64,000 bases of DNA, from assembly GCF_000211815.1 (NCBI RefSeq), contig NZ_GL890828.1:28767-92766 (forward strand). The letters are read 5' to 3'. Each line of letters starts with the position of its first letter. Position 1 is the stretch's first letter. This document shows positions 26,470-35,231 of the stretch, in pieces. The DNA comes from Moorena producens 3L (GTDB taxonomy: Bacteria > Cyanobacteriota > Cyanobacteriia > Cyanobacteriales > Coleofasciculaceae). Below the pieces are notes generated by a model. That model worked only from the letters and a program-made list of their open reading frames with translations. It was not told the DNA's origin and made no database searches. Made by a program: the position numbers and the translations under genes.

Positions 26470-27117
26470 TCATAACTCAGCACTAGCTAAATCAACAGCT
26501 TTTAATTCCCCTTGCTTAAGAGTCCAGCAGCGGTCAGCAATAGGCAGTAAATCCCTAGCATCGTGAGTCACCACTAGCAGTGTCCAGTGGGTTTTGAGTT
26601 TTGCCAGCAGATTAACTAACTGTCTTCGCATAGACCAGTCTAATCCAGCTGTTGGTTCATCCAACATCAGTATATGGGGTTGACGAATCAGTTGTACTGC
26701 CAGAGCAAGGCGTCGCTGCTGACCACCACTCATAGCATGGGGTGAAGTATGCAGGGGGAAATCAGCCAGTCCCACTTCCCCCAAAGCATCATAAACCCTC
26801 TGTGACCCCAACTCTGGATGTCCCATCCGCAATTCTTCCAGGATAGTCTTACCACAGAAATGCCGTTCTGGAAACTGAAACACTAATCCTGCCAGTTGGG
26901 GTAGGTGGTCGTTGGTGAGTTCAGTTTCTCCCCAAAAGATTTTTCCTGCCGTCGGCTGGGCTAATCCTGCCAAAATTTCCAATAATGTGCTTTTACCAGA
27001 ACCACTAACACCAATCACTAGTCCTAATTCTTGTGGTGCTAGCTCTAGATTCAGACCCTTCAAGATCGGGGTGGAGCTAGCTGGTGGATGATAGGTTAAG
27101 TCTCTAAGATATAGCAT
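26470..27117 (-). CDS. ABC/ECF-type transporter ATPase
   Basis: 215 residues from ATG 27117 (MLYLRDLTYHPP). Walker A GVSGSGKST, Q-loop VFQFPERHF, signature MSGGQQRR, Walker B ILMLDEPTAGLD and a final TH switch. The FPERHFCGKTI form resembles the CbiO/EcfA group of cobalt- and vitamin-uptake ATPases (usually FQNPDDQ or FPE...FF). A TTG at 27165 would add 16 residues. No permease is adjacent. It could serve BioY or another S-component; the partner is unknown. Confidence 0.82.
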   Translation of the reverse strand: MLYLRDLTYHPPASSTPILKGLNLELAPQELGLVIGVSGSGKSTLLEILAGLAQPTAGKIFWGETELTNDHLPQLAGLVFQFPERHFCGKTILEELRMGHPELGSQRVYDALGEVGLADFPLHTSPHAMSGGQQRRLALAVQLIRQPHILMLDEPTAGLDWSMRRQLVNLLAKLKTHWTLLVVTHDARDLLPIADRCWTLKQGELKAVDLASAEL

Positions 27118-27195
27118 TCCGTTCTGCCCACTCTTTCCCTTCTCCCAAAATTTTGGAGGTTTCAAAATTTCATAAACATTACTATCCTAACCACT

Positions 27196-27303
27196 CAGCT
27201 ATCAGCTATCAGCTATCAGCTATCAGCTATCAGCTATCAGCTATCAGCTATCAGCTATCAGCTATCAGCTATCAGCTATCAGCTATTAGCTATCAGCTAT
27301 TAG
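27196..27303. repeat. (AGCTATC)n heptamer satellite, about 15 copies
   Basis: Tandem agctatc units with a few agctatt variants near the end. It is followed by a palindromic block ttggcctttggggcacgctacgggaatggccacgctacggg (27303-27345) and gttcgcgtagcgtgcgcgtagcgcatatgc (27376-27405). Confidence 0.92.
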
Positions 27304-27449
27304 CCTTTGGCCTTTGGGGCACGCTACGGGAATGGCCACGCTACGGGAATGGCTGACGGCTGACTGCTGACTGCTGTTCGCGTAGCGTGCGCGTAGCGCA
27401 TATGCTTACTTAGGGAGTAGCCAAAAAATAAAATACCAGATTTTAGCTT

Positions 27450-27515
27450 GTAGGGTGGGCAAAAACATTTTGGTTCAAATGAGTCTTATAGATAAGATAA
27501 CTTTGCCCACCCTAC
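27450..27515. repeat. GTAGGGTGGGCAAA-ended element with longer outer arms
   Basis: A 66-base copy whose flanks also pair: aaataccaga on the left with ttggtattt on the right, so the full inverted repeat spans about 27430-27530. It sits upstream of the TPR gene and may mark the true end of this element family. Confidence 0.8.
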
Positions 27516-27644
27516 TTTAATTGGTATTTTTTTTACATGCAAGTCCCTTACTATCTTATGCCCCAACTTCCGGTACCATGGAACCTGGCATCAAGTGCAA
27601 CGTCAGTACTGAGGTTAGTAGCATATATTTTTAATATTGCCAGA

Positions 27645-28598
27645 ATGACGATGAACCAACGGTTTCGAGCACCAAAACAGATAGTTAAAGCCTGCGTCAG
27701 CACAGCAGTTGTATTAATCGGTTTATGGGGAATGCCCACCTTGGCAGCTGATCCCTTTCGCGACAGTAATCCTCGGGACATTGATAACACTGTTCAAGAT
27801 GCTTTTGACTTCTTCTTCAAGGAGGGAAACTATAAAGAGGCCGAAGCTTATCTAAAAAAATCGGAATCTAGGCAGTCTAAAGAACCCATGACCTATGCTA
27901 TGCTATCATCTCTAGCTTACTTAGATCAAGATTGGGAAACCTTCAAGAGCTACGGAACTAAAACTCTTAATAAGGCTAAGGAAATGATTGCCTCTGATCC
28001 CTTGCGAGGTAATCTTTACACAGCAGTAGGTTATTTTTTGGAAGGGGCTTACGATTTTGAAAAAGAAGGTCCCATCAGCGCCTTGACTAAATTGCAGAAA
28101 GTTTTTGAATATCTGGATGAAGCCAAAGAAATTGATCCTAATGATCCAGAGCTAAACTTGATTACAGGCTATATGGATTTAATGTTAGCAGTTAATTTAC
28201 CATTTTCTGACCCATCTCAAGCCATTGACAAGTTAGAAACCTATGCTTTTCCTTCTTATTTAGCCTATCGAGGCATTGCTGTAGGATATCGAGATTTAAA
28301 GCAATATTCTAAGGCAATAGACTATGTAGACCGGTCAATGGAAACAACACCAAGCAACCCAGATGTACTTTACCTTAAAGCACAAATTTTGCGAAAACTG
28401 GGGCAGGAAGAAAAAAGTTTATATTTTTTTAACAAAGCTTTAGAAAAACAGAATCAACTCCCAAAACGTCACGCTGCCCAAATTACTTACGAGCAGTGCA
28501 AACTTGAAAATAAACTCACAGATGGGAATAGGAATTGCTCGAAGGAACGGAATCGGATCCGGAAGCGGGGAACAGACGTGGCTCAGAAGGATGACTAA
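27645..28598 (+). CDS. Exported TPR-repeat protein (Sll0314-like)
   Basis: 317 residues from ATG 27645. A Sec signal (AVVLIGLWGMPTLAADPF) is likely cut after LAA, so it works in the periplasm or thylakoid lumen. Helical repeats follow: NYKEAEAYLKKSES, LTKLQKVFEYLDEAKEIDPNDPELNLITGYMDLM, and canonical TPRs YLAYRGIAVGYRDLKQYSKAIDYVDRSMETTPSNPDVLYLKAQILRKLGQEEKSLYFFNKAL. The tail is basic. An earlier ATG at 27537 would bury the signal. Resembles cyanobacterial TPR proteins of the Sll0314 group by memory only. Partner unknown. Confidence 0.8.
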   Translation: MTMNQRFRAPKQIVKACVSTAVVLIGLWGMPTLAADPFRDSNPRDIDNTVQDAFDFFFKEGNYKEAEAYLKKSESRQSKEPMTYAMLSSLAYLDQDWETFKSYGTKTLNKAKEMIASDPLRGNLYTAVGYFLEGAYDFEKEGPISALTKLQKVFEYLDEAKEIDPNDPELNLITGYMDLMLAVNLPFSDPSQAIDKLETYAFPSYLAYRGIAVGYRDLKQYSKAIDYVDRSMETTPSNPDVLYLKAQILRKLGQEEKSLYFFNKALEKQNQLPKRHAAQITYEQCKLENKLTDGNRNCSKERNRIRKRGTDVAQKDD

Positions 28599-29110
28599 GT
28601 TTACTGTTGAAGGTTTAAGGTTTAGAGGTTGAAGGTTGAAGGTTGAAGGTTGAAGGTTGACTAAGTTGAAGGTTGAAGGTTGAAGGTTGACTAAGTTGAA
28701 GGTTGAAGGTTGAAGGTTGAAGGTTGAAGGTTGAACGCGATGGACGAAGTCCCGCTTTCAGCGAACCCGTGGCCTATTGGCCAAGGTTGTTCGCCTTTAG
28801 GGTTCGGTATAGGGTAGGTTGAAGGTTAACTAAGTTGAAGGTTGAACGCGATGGACGAAGTCCCGCTTTCAGCGAACCCGTGGCCTATTGGCCAAGGTTA
28901 AAAGTAAACTGTAAATAGTTAACTGCATTTTTTTCAAAAAAACAGTAGGGGCATTCGTTGTGGGTGCTCCTATGGCAATCCTATAGGATTAGTGAACAGT
29001 GACAGGTCTTACTCAGAACTCAGCAGTATATTTAAGGGAAGTCTTGTTCACGAGTGAATCTTGATCAGGTATAATCCCTGTGTTAAAGAATTCGGGATTG
29101 TCCTTGACTT
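28599..29110. repeat. gttgaag heptamers and a perfect 56-base direct repeat
   Basis: aggttga/gttgaag runs at 28611-28733. Then gaacgcgatggacgaagtcc... ending ggcctattggccaaggtt occurs twice without a difference, at 28733-28788 and 28844-28899. The same gttgaagg heptamer is the DNA behind the inserts in mfd and menD. The rest of the spacer holds the upstream region of the gene at 29111. No gene seen. Confidence 0.8.
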
Positions 29111-29437
29111 ATGGTTCGCCTCAAGATAATTAACAAGTTCGATAGCAGTTTTGTCCTAGCTCCAGAAGCCCGAGACCAGTTATTTGCTTTACTAACCGGG
29201 GAAAACTTCTTGGCTCAAGTAGCTGAAGCGGCTCAAGCTGAAAGGGTTGAGTTTACTGAATTACTGTTTAAACCAGTTCCCTACACCACTTCAACCCCTA
29301 AGGGAATGCCAGCGGAATATGAGCAGTATCAAGAATCTGATGATTATATCATCATTAATGTACCTCCTAACTTCATGTTCAAAGCCAAAATCTTTAATCC
29401 CAGTCGCCTGTGTGGGATTTATCGCAAATTTCAATAA
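29111..29437 (+). CDS. Conserved hypothetical protein, 108 residues
   Basis: MVRLKIINKFDSSFVLAPEARDQLFALLTGENFLAQVAEAAQ... ending FNPSRLCGIYRKFQ. Not recognised. A mixed alpha/beta pattern with no membrane segment, signal peptide or cysteine motif. It lies 36 bases before the GIY-YIG-like gene, and that gene overlaps carA, so the three may be one transcript. Confidence 0.65.
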   Translation: MVRLKIINKFDSSFVLAPEARDQLFALLTGENFLAQVAEAAQAERVEFTELLFKPVPYTTSTPKGMPAEYEQYQESDDYIIINVPPNFMFKAKIFNPSRLCGIYRKFQ

Positions 29438-29473
29438 AATTTAGTTTTTAATCTTATTTTTTAATCCCATCCC

Positions 29474-30016
29474 ATGCTCACCTCTGATAATCAAATTCCA
29501 TCTCTGAAGGATTTAGAATTTATTCCCTATCTGGATGAAACGGGAAATATACCAGAATTTTTACAAAAAAAGATTGGTGTATACGCAATTTTTGACCAAG
29601 ATAAAACGCTGAAATTTGTGAATTATTCCCGAGATGTATATATCAGCATCAAACAACATTTAGTTCGTCAGCATCACTCCTGCTATTGGCTAAAAGTAGA
29701 AACGATTGAAAAACCTGACCGGAGTCGATTAGAAACGATTCGTAAGGCATGGATTGAAGATAATGGTGTGATCCCGGTGGGAAATGGAGAGCAGGAAAAT
29801 CTGTGGATCCAGCCCATTGATGCTAAAGTGACAATGACTGAAGCAGAGCAATTAGACTATGAGCAAAGTGAGGAATTAGCAAAAATTAAGATTCTCAAGA
29901 AAATTGCTCGGAGAGTTGAAGCTAAAATTAAAGATGAGCTAGAATCCCGAGGGGTAAAGACTGAAATTCGCTTCAATCCTAAGCTTAAAGAAAAGGGTTT
30001 ACTTGACATAAAATGA
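29474..30016 (+). CDS. GIY-YIG nuclease family-like protein
   Basis: 180 residues. The N-terminal domain has GVYAIFDQDKTLKFVNYSRDVYISIKQHLVRQH, which matches the GIY...YIG strand pair (GVY and VNYS) with the following helix arginine. The later glutamate-containing helix is less clear. The C-terminal part is charged and helical (EELAKIKILKKIARRVEAKIKDELESRG). It overlaps carA by four bases (ATGA). Nuclease activity is uncertain since the second motif is degenerate. Confidence 0.7.
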   Translation: MLTSDNQIPSLKDLEFIPYLDETGNIPEFLQKKIGVYAIFDQDKTLKFVNYSRDVYISIKQHLVRQHHSCYWLKVETIEKPDRSRLETIRKAWIEDNGVIPVGNGEQENLWIQPIDAKVTMTEAEQLDYEQSEELAKIKILKKIARRVEAKIKDELESRGVKTEIRFNPKLKEKGLLDIK

Positions 30017-31170
30017 CTATCTCAACGGCTCATCCAGCTCTGCTAGTTCTCGCTGATGGCACAACTTACCAAGGCTGGTCTTTCGGAGCGACTGGTACAA
30101 CCATTGGTGAAGTAGTGTTTAACACTGCCATGACGGGTTATCAAGAGGTGGTGACAGACCCCAGCTACTGCGGTCAAATTGTGACCTTCACCTATCCAGA
30201 ATTAGGCAATACTGGTGTTAACCCCTCCGATCAAGAATCTGCTCATCCTCAAATCCGAGGGGCAATTGCCCGTAACATCTGCTACCGGCCCAGTAACTGG
30301 CGCTCTACCCAGTCCTTGCCCGATTATCTTGCGGAACACAACATCCCAGGAATTTACGGCATAGATACAAGGGCATTAACCCGCAAAATACGCTCCATTG
30401 GTGCGATAAACGGTGCCATTTCCACAGAAATCCTTGACTCCGCTGAATTATTGTCCGAAGTGCAAGGGGCTCCGAGTATGGCAGGATTAAATCTAGTTAA
30501 AGAAGTGAGCACTCACAAGGTTTACCAATGGTCTGATCCTACGGAAGCCAATTGGGAGTTCGGTCCTGGGGTTGATGGAGTGGAAAAGGACAAGCCTTTG
30601 ACAGTTGTTGCGATCGATTTTGGGATTAAACGTAATATTCTCAAGCGTCTAGCGAGCTACAATTGTCGGGTAATTGTCGTCCCTGCTAATACACCGCCAG
30701 AAGAAATTGCTAAGTATAATCCCGATGGGATATTTCTGTCCAATGGACCAGGGGATCCGGCGGTAGTACTCGAAGGCATCTCAACCACCAAAGCCTTATT
30801 GGAGCGTCAGCAACCTATTTTTGGCATCTGCATGGGACATCAGATTCTTGGTCTTGCCCTAGGAGCCCAGACCTTTAAACTTAAATTTGGTCACCGAGGT
30901 TTGAATCACCCAGCCGGTTTGCAGCAAATGGTGGAAATTACTAGCCAAAACCATGGTTTTGCTATTGATCCCGATACCTTAGGCACGGAGGTGGAAGTTA
31001 CTCACCTAAATCTCAATGACCGCACTGTGGCAGGGTTGCGTCACAAATCCTTACCGTTCTTCTCAGTACAGTATCACCCAGAGGCTAGTCCTGGTCCTCA
31101 CGATGCTGACTATTTATTTCAGCAGTTTGTCGAGCTGATGCGTTCGCGTAGCGGCGACCCAGGAGCATAG
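30013..31170 (+). CDS. carA: Carbamoyl phosphate synthase small subunit
   Basis: Glutaminase subunit that feeds ammonia to CarB for arginine and pyrimidine synthesis. 385 residues. The N-terminal domain (ALLVLADGTTYQGWSFGATG, GEVVFNTAMTGYQEVVTDPSY) is followed by the class I amidotransferase: Cys273 in GICMGHQ, His355 and Glu357 in YHPEASPGP. The start ATG overlaps the previous stop. The last residues MRSRSGDPGA come from a cgttcgcgtagcggcgaccc palindrome-type sequence (31140-31159), so the original stop was probably just after FVELM and the tail is repeat-derived. Confidence 0.96.
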   Translation: MTISTAHPALLVLADGTTYQGWSFGATGTTIGEVVFNTAMTGYQEVVTDPSYCGQIVTFTYPELGNTGVNPSDQESAHPQIRGAIARNICYRPSNWRSTQSLPDYLAEHNIPGIYGIDTRALTRKIRSIGAINGAISTEILDSAELLSEVQGAPSMAGLNLVKEVSTHKVYQWSDPTEANWEFGPGVDGVEKDKPLTVVAIDFGIKRNILKRLASYNCRVIVVPANTPPEEIAKYNPDGIFLSNGPGDPAVVLEGISTTKALLERQQPIFGICMGHQILGLALGAQTFKLKFGHRGLNHPAGLQQMVEITSQNHGFAIDPDTLGTEVEVTHLNLNDRTVAGLRHKSLPFFSVQYHPEASPGPHDADYLFQQFVELMRSRSGDPGA

Positions 31171-31534
31171 CGCCCAATAGTCAATGCCAAACCCCAACTG
31201 TAGGGTGAGCGGGTGTGGGGCTATAGAATAACCCCTGCATTGCCAGCAAACCAAGAAATCTGCTTCAGTTATAATTAATCGGTTACAATTGCGGCTGGCT
31301 TAATTTTACCCTACCGCTACACCCGGTTACCCTACCCCCATTACTCTGATACTGTTGTATAATCTAATATTGACGTTGTTTTAGCCCCTTGAGGTGCTAA
31401 CCAACAAAAAAAGGTATGGTGATAGGGCGCGTGTATCAACGGTAGCCAAGTCATCAATCTACTGTCACAGTAGTCAACTTGACAGTAGAAGTATTAAATT
31501 ATTGATATTTATAAGCTATATCTAGGAGGGTGTT
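31171..31534. other. carA-STAS spacer
   Basis: Loosely complementary GC blocks (tagggtgagcgggtgtgggg at 31201-31220 and ccctaccgctacacccggttaccctacccc at 31309-31338) could form a long-range stem. AGGAGG at 31524-31529 serves the STAS gene. No other gene found. Confidence 0.45.
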
Positions 31535-31903
31535 ATTCCTGAACAACTAACCCTTACAGTCAGTTTAAGGGGCACTCGCCAAGTCGAGTCAAATTATCAA
31601 ATTTTCCGCCTTACTGGATTGCTAGATGCCTTTTCGGAATCTACTCTCCGTAACGTTATTGGCAAATGTATTGATGAAGGTCCAGCGCATATTATTCTGG
31701 ACTTATCTAAAATTGATTTTGTCGATAGCTCTGGTTTGGGTGCTTTGGTGCAGCTAGTAAAGAAAGCTCAAACTGCTAAAGGAAGTCTACAAGTCGTGAC
31801 CAATCCCCGGGTGACTCAAACTGTGAAACTAGTGCGCCTAGAAAAATTTCTCTCCCTGCAAGATTCTCTGGCGGTAGCTGAGGAGAACGTCAAGGGTAAA
31901 TGA
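31535..31903 (+). CDS. STAS-domain anti-sigma factor antagonist, apparent ATT start
   Basis: 122 residues when read from ATT at 31535. The STAS fold begins with LTLTVSLRGTRQVESNYQIFRLTGLLDAFSE, and the conserved phospho-site loop is LSKIDFVDSSGLGALVQLVK. No ATG, GTG or TTG in frame precedes TTG 31619, and that TTG would cut off the first two strands. A stop lies in frame at 31523. A perfect AGGAGG (31524-31529) sits five bases before ATT, so an ATT start, as in infC, is the simplest reading. Likely part of a partner-switching cascade; no kinase is adjacent. Confidence 0.85.
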   Translation: MPEQLTLTVSLRGTRQVESNYQIFRLTGLLDAFSESTLRNVIGKCIDEGPAHIILDLSKIDFVDSSGLGALVQLVKKAQTAKGSLQVVTNPRVTQTVKLVRLEKFLSLQDSLAVAEENVKGK

Positions 31904-31914
31904 CAAAATCGTTG

Positions 31915-31949
31915 GTGATGGCGGGGACAAAACCCGCCATCACTTTCTC
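31915..31949 (+). terminator. Terminator after the STAS gene
   Basis: GTGATGGCGGG and CCCGCCATCAC form a perfect 11-bp stem with a 7-base loop, followed by TTTCTC. It begins 12 bases after the stop. A good intrinsic terminator candidate. Confidence 0.75.
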
Positions 31950-32080
31950 AGCAGTGGGGAATCGGTGAGAGTTGAGTGTGATTAACTTGCCTTTTAGTCA
32001 ATGTATTGAATACTCGAAGCAGAAATTGTGGAAGGATGTCAAATTTGCTCTAATAAACAAAAGACCGTGATACCCCAAAG

Positions 32081-32569
32081 ATGGCTCAAACAGATGCACA
32101 ATTAGACCCCTTGGAAGAGGATAGCCATGGCGGTGGAACTGACTCTATAGTATTGTGGACAGAGTTTCGATTTAGGCAATTCATGGCGAAAGTTGATCAA
32201 ATTGCCAAAATTCAACAGATTTCCCCAGCATCCTTGGCATATATAGGAGATGCTGTTTATGAACTTTACATCCGAACCCACTATCTGCTACCACCGAGGC
32301 GAATCTGTGACTATCATAACCAGGTAGTGGCTCATGTGAGAGCAGAAAGCCAAGCTAAGATTTTGCGATCGCTTGAACCTTACCTAACTGCTTCTGAAAA
32401 AGACGTTTTACGGCGCGGACGGAATGCTGCCACAAAGACCCCCCGGCGTCTCAATCGAGAAATCTATCAACAAGCTAGTAGCTTAGAAACCTTACTGGGA
32501 TACCTCTACCTTACTGATACTCAACGGTTGACCCAGTTATTGGCTCATCTAAAACTCGACAGCCCATAA
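32081..32569 (+). CDS. mrnC: Mini-ribonuclease III (MrnC)
   Basis: Matures 23S rRNA. It has only the RNase III catalytic fold, without the double-strand RNA-binding domain. 162 residues with the motif SPASLAYIGDAVYELYIRTHYL (catalytic acidic residues) and LRRGRNAATKTPRRLNREIYQQASSLETLLGYLYLT, the second metal site. The first 35 residues are an acidic, poorly conserved extension. It is 14 bases upstream of rlmB, so both rRNA enzymes share an operon. Confidence 0.93.
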   Translation: MAQTDAQLDPLEEDSHGGGTDSIVLWTEFRFRQFMAKVDQIAKIQQISPASLAYIGDAVYELYIRTHYLLPPRRICDYHNQVVAHVRAESQAKILRSLEPYLTASEKDVLRRGRNAATKTPRRLNREIYQQASSLETLLGYLYLTDTQRLTQLLAHLKLDSP

Positions 32570-32583
32570 ACCCTTATTCTATT

Positions 32584-33627
32584 ATGGCTAATCAAAACCC
32601 CTCCTCTGATTCCTCCTCTGATGCTTCTGGCCAGATCAAGTTAGGGAAGTCCTCTGATCGGCAAGGTGAGAATAAAAAATTATCTCCTTCGACCCCAGGC
32701 AATTCTCAAAAGAACGGGAAACCCCCTCGAAAGAACTACCACTCTAGAAAGCCACGGGCAAAACATTCCCATCACTCCGAGGAAACTCAGCCGAAGCAGC
32801 ATGGGTACCCTAAGTCAAAACTTGTAAGTAGCACAGAAGAAGAGAGTGACTTAATCTACGGGCGTCATTCAGTTATAGCAGCTCTCCAAAACCAGCACCA
32901 GCTAAACCGAGTTTGGATTATTTCCCAGCTGCGTTACGATCCTCGCTTTCACTCCTTACTGGTTCAAGCCAAGGCCAACGGTACAGTAATTGATGAAGTA
33001 GCACCAAAACGCCTGAGCCAAATTACTAAAGGTGGTAACCATCAGGGTGTGGCAGCTCAAATAGCATCTTACAACTACATAGATTTAAATGACTTAATTG
33101 ACAAAGCAAAATGGGCAACTGAGCAGCCAGTTTTATTGGCTTGTGATGGCATTAATGATCCTCAAAATTTAGGGGCGATTATTCGTACGGCAGAAGCTCT
33201 AGGGGCTCAAGGCTTAGTAATACCCCAACGTCGAGCTGTTGGTGTCACCTCAACTGTGAGGAAAGTGGCAGCAGGAGCTCTAGAAACCTTTCCTATTGCC
33301 AGAGTTGTCAATCTCAGTAATGCCCTAGAGCAGTTGAAAACTGCGGGCTTTTGGATTTACGGAACTGCTGCTGGCACTGGTAAACTTTTACACAAAGTTG
33401 ATTTGACTGGTTCAGTAGTATTAGTAATAGGTTCAGAGGGGAATGGTTTAAGCCTAAGGTCACAAAGCTGCTGTGACATGTTAATTTCAATTCCATTACA
33501 GGGTAAGACCCCTAGCCTCAATGCCTCAGCAGCAACTGCTATGGTGTTATATGAAACCTATCGGCAGCGTTGGTCAGATTTACTGTATATCGATAGTACT
33601 TCCAATGAACAGATTGTAAAACAATAA
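32584..33627 (+). CDS. rlmB: 23S rRNA (guanosine-2'-O)-methyltransferase RlmB (SpoU/TrmH family)
   Basis: 347 residues. The first 95 are low-complexity, basic and Ser/Lys/His-rich (likely disordered RNA contact). Then comes the substrate-binding domain DLIYGRHSVIAALQNQHQLNRVWI. The SPOUT knot follows with motif 1 NDPQNLGAIIRTAEALG, motif 2 LVIGSEGNGLS and motif 3 IPLQGKTPSLNASAATAMVLYE. The final knot asparagine is present. Co-transcribed with mrnC. Confidence 0.94.
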   Translation: MANQNPSSDSSSDASGQIKLGKSSDRQGENKKLSPSTPGNSQKNGKPPRKNYHSRKPRAKHSHHSEETQPKQHGYPKSKLVSSTEEESDLIYGRHSVIAALQNQHQLNRVWIISQLRYDPRFHSLLVQAKANGTVIDEVAPKRLSQITKGGNHQGVAAQIASYNYIDLNDLIDKAKWATEQPVLLACDGINDPQNLGAIIRTAEALGAQGLVIPQRRAVGVTSTVRKVAAGALETFPIARVVNLSNALEQLKTAGFWIYGTAAGTGKLLHKVDLTGSVVLVIGSEGNGLSLRSQSCCDMLISIPLQGKTPSLNASAATAMVLYETYRQRWSDLLYIDSTSNEQIVKQ

Positions 33628-33706
33628 AACTAAAGTAAATGGAGGATAAAAAGGTTTAAAAGCCGATTAAATTAACAGAGATTATCCTTGAAACTAGGTA
33701 GATTTC

Positions 33707-33991
33707 ATGAAAGAAGCCTTAATCAAAATCTTCGACGTCTTAGGGTTAGCGTTTTGGGTGGAAATCATCACCGAAACCCCCAAGTGTACCTACTACTTTG
33801 GACCCTTTGTTAACCAGCAGGAGGCTCAGGCTGCCAAATATGGATACATTGAAGACTTAGAAGATGAAGGAGCTCAAGGCATTATAGTAACTCTCAAACG
33901 CTGCAAACCCACTAGACTAACAATTTTTGATGAGTTGCCAGAACAAACTGAGCTAGACGATTTGTCTAGCTTGAGTAAGCCGATTGTTTGA
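33707..33991 (+). CDS. DUF1816 protein (phycobilisome-linker-related small protein)
   Basis: 94 residues: AFWVEIITETPKCTYYFGPFVNQQEAQAAKYGYIEDLEDEGAQGIIVTLKRCKP. This is the DUF1816 pattern, a small domain seen in cyanobacteria and related in shape to CpcD-like linker modules (YYFGPF, GIxVxIKRC). An acidic, leucine-rich tail follows. Function unknown. It converges on the Uma2 gene. Confidence 0.85.
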   Translation: MKEALIKIFDVLGLAFWVEIITETPKCTYYFGPFVNQQEAQAAKYGYIEDLEDEGAQGIIVTLKRCKPTRLTIFDELPEQTELDDLSSLSKPIV

Positions 33992-34030
33992 GAAAGGATG
34001 ATTCCGCAGTTACTAACCTACTGAGGTCAT

Positions 34031-34600
34031 TTAAAGCGGCAAAGCTAACTCAAAGTTAGGCAGAATAGTTTCCCCTGACAAAGTAACAGGAAATTTAGCA
34101 GTTTCAACAGCTTGATTGGGACGATATATTTCAACCTCTTTGCTCTGGGGGTTAATTAACCAGCCTAAACATAAACCACTGTTCAAATATTCTTGCATCT
34201 TTTCCTGTAGAGGCTTGAGGGAATCAGTGCGAGACCGTAGTTCAATTACAAAGTCCGGACAAATGGGGGGAAATCCCTCCTGTTGTTCAGGGGTTAAACT
34301 TTCCCAACGGTCTAGCCTGATCCAAGCAGCATCAGGGGATCGATCTCCTCCATTGGGTAAGCGAAAAATAGTTGAGGAGCTAAACACTTGACCTAGTTTG
34401 GTTTGATTATTCCATAACCACAACAGACTGATTAGACTTGCTTCTCGATTTCCGCTACATCCGCCTACAGGTGGCATGATGATTAGCTCTCCTTTGGCAT
34501 TACGCTCAAGTTGTAGATTTTGATTCGCCTGACATAGATTGTGGAATTGTTGATCGCTTAGGTTGACTCTCTCTAGGTTAAGAACAACAGGCTGCATCAT
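34031..34600 (-). CDS. Uma2-family endonuclease-like protein
   Basis: 189 residues. ATG 34600 has AAGGAG 6 bases upstream. LSDQQFHNLCQANQNLQLERNAKGELIIMPPVGGCSGNREASLISLLWLW is the Uma2 N-terminal module. Next come SPDAAWI (metal aspartate), CPDFVIELRSRTDSLKPLQEKMQEYLNSGLCLGWLIDP-like segment (here LINP) and EIYRPNQ. The catalytic D and E-x-R are kept. Third Uma2 gene in the window; not near the others. Confidence 0.88.
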   Translation of the reverse strand: MMQPVVLNLERVNLSDQQFHNLCQANQNLQLERNAKGELIIMPPVGGCSGNREASLISLLWLWNNQTKLGQVFSSSTIFRLPNGGDRSPDAAWIRLDRWESLTPEQQEGFPPICPDFVIELRSRTDSLKPLQEKMQEYLNSGLCLGWLINPQSKEVEIYRPNQAVETAKFPVTLSGETILPNFELALPL

Positions 34601-34842
34601 GACTGTCTCCTTAGTGGAATGATTAATATCAAGTCAGGTTGAATACCCATAATTACAGGGAGGCTGGGAAGTGTGGGGAGATGGGGAGATCTCATAAGGG
34701 TAGGTTTTTTACAAAGACCTCAGGTGTGGGGCGTGGGGTGTAGGGTGTGGGGTGTGGGGGTTCCAAGTATAGTTAGCATGTGATGGAAATTTGGTATACA
34801 ATTACGTGGAGTTTTTAGCAAGCAAAAATACTTAGTATAAAG

Positions 34843-35058
34843 ATGTTAACTTCTTCCGATCATATGACAGATTTATCCAATGCCCACTGGCAGAGCAATT
34901 CCCGTTCTGTTGTCACTGCTGACCCCCAGGTGAAGAAATTGATGACATCAGTTTATGGGGTTGACCAGCAAGTAAAGTACCTTCACTTACAGGCAGAAGT
35001 TGAATCCCTCTGGCAGCAGCAGCAATTACTCAAGCAACAACGGTTGGTTTTGAGTTGA
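34843..35058 (+). CDS. Small conserved hypothetical protein
   Basis: 71 residues, or 64 from the second ATG (34864, MTDLSNAHW). Ends in a glutamine- and leucine-rich helix, YLHLQAEVESLWQQQQLLKQQRLVLS, which predicts a short coiled coil. Not recognised. It is followed at once by two tandem inverted-end elements and preceded by low-complexity tgtgggg repeats (34670-34760). Confidence 0.55.
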   Translation: MLTSSDHMTDLSNAHWQSNSRSVVTADPQVKKLMTSVYGVDQQVKYLHLQAEVESLWQQQQLLKQQRLVLS

Positions 35059-35093
35059 ACAAACTTCGCGGCATTTGCCCACCAGATCTAAAA

Positions 35094-35231
35094 GTAGGGT
35101 GGGCAAAGTTAATGGCTCTATAATTCTCACAAGAACCAAACGGTTTTTGCCCACCAGATCTAAAAGTAGGGTGGGCAAAGTTAATGGCTCTATAATTCTC
35201 ACAAGAACCAAACGGTTTTTGCCCACCCTAC
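35094..35231. repeat. Two tandem GTAGGGTGGGCAAA-ended elements
   Basis: Copies at 35094-35155 and 35166-35231. The 72-base unit including agatctaaaa is duplicated exactly, and a partial end (catttgcccacc) precedes it. Then ccctattccctgctccctg repeats run to 35345, up to the stop of the membrane protein. Confidence 0.88.

Noticed and set aside
27153..27356. Frame with SYQLSAI repeats
   Set aside because: Pure translation of the agctatc heptamer array.
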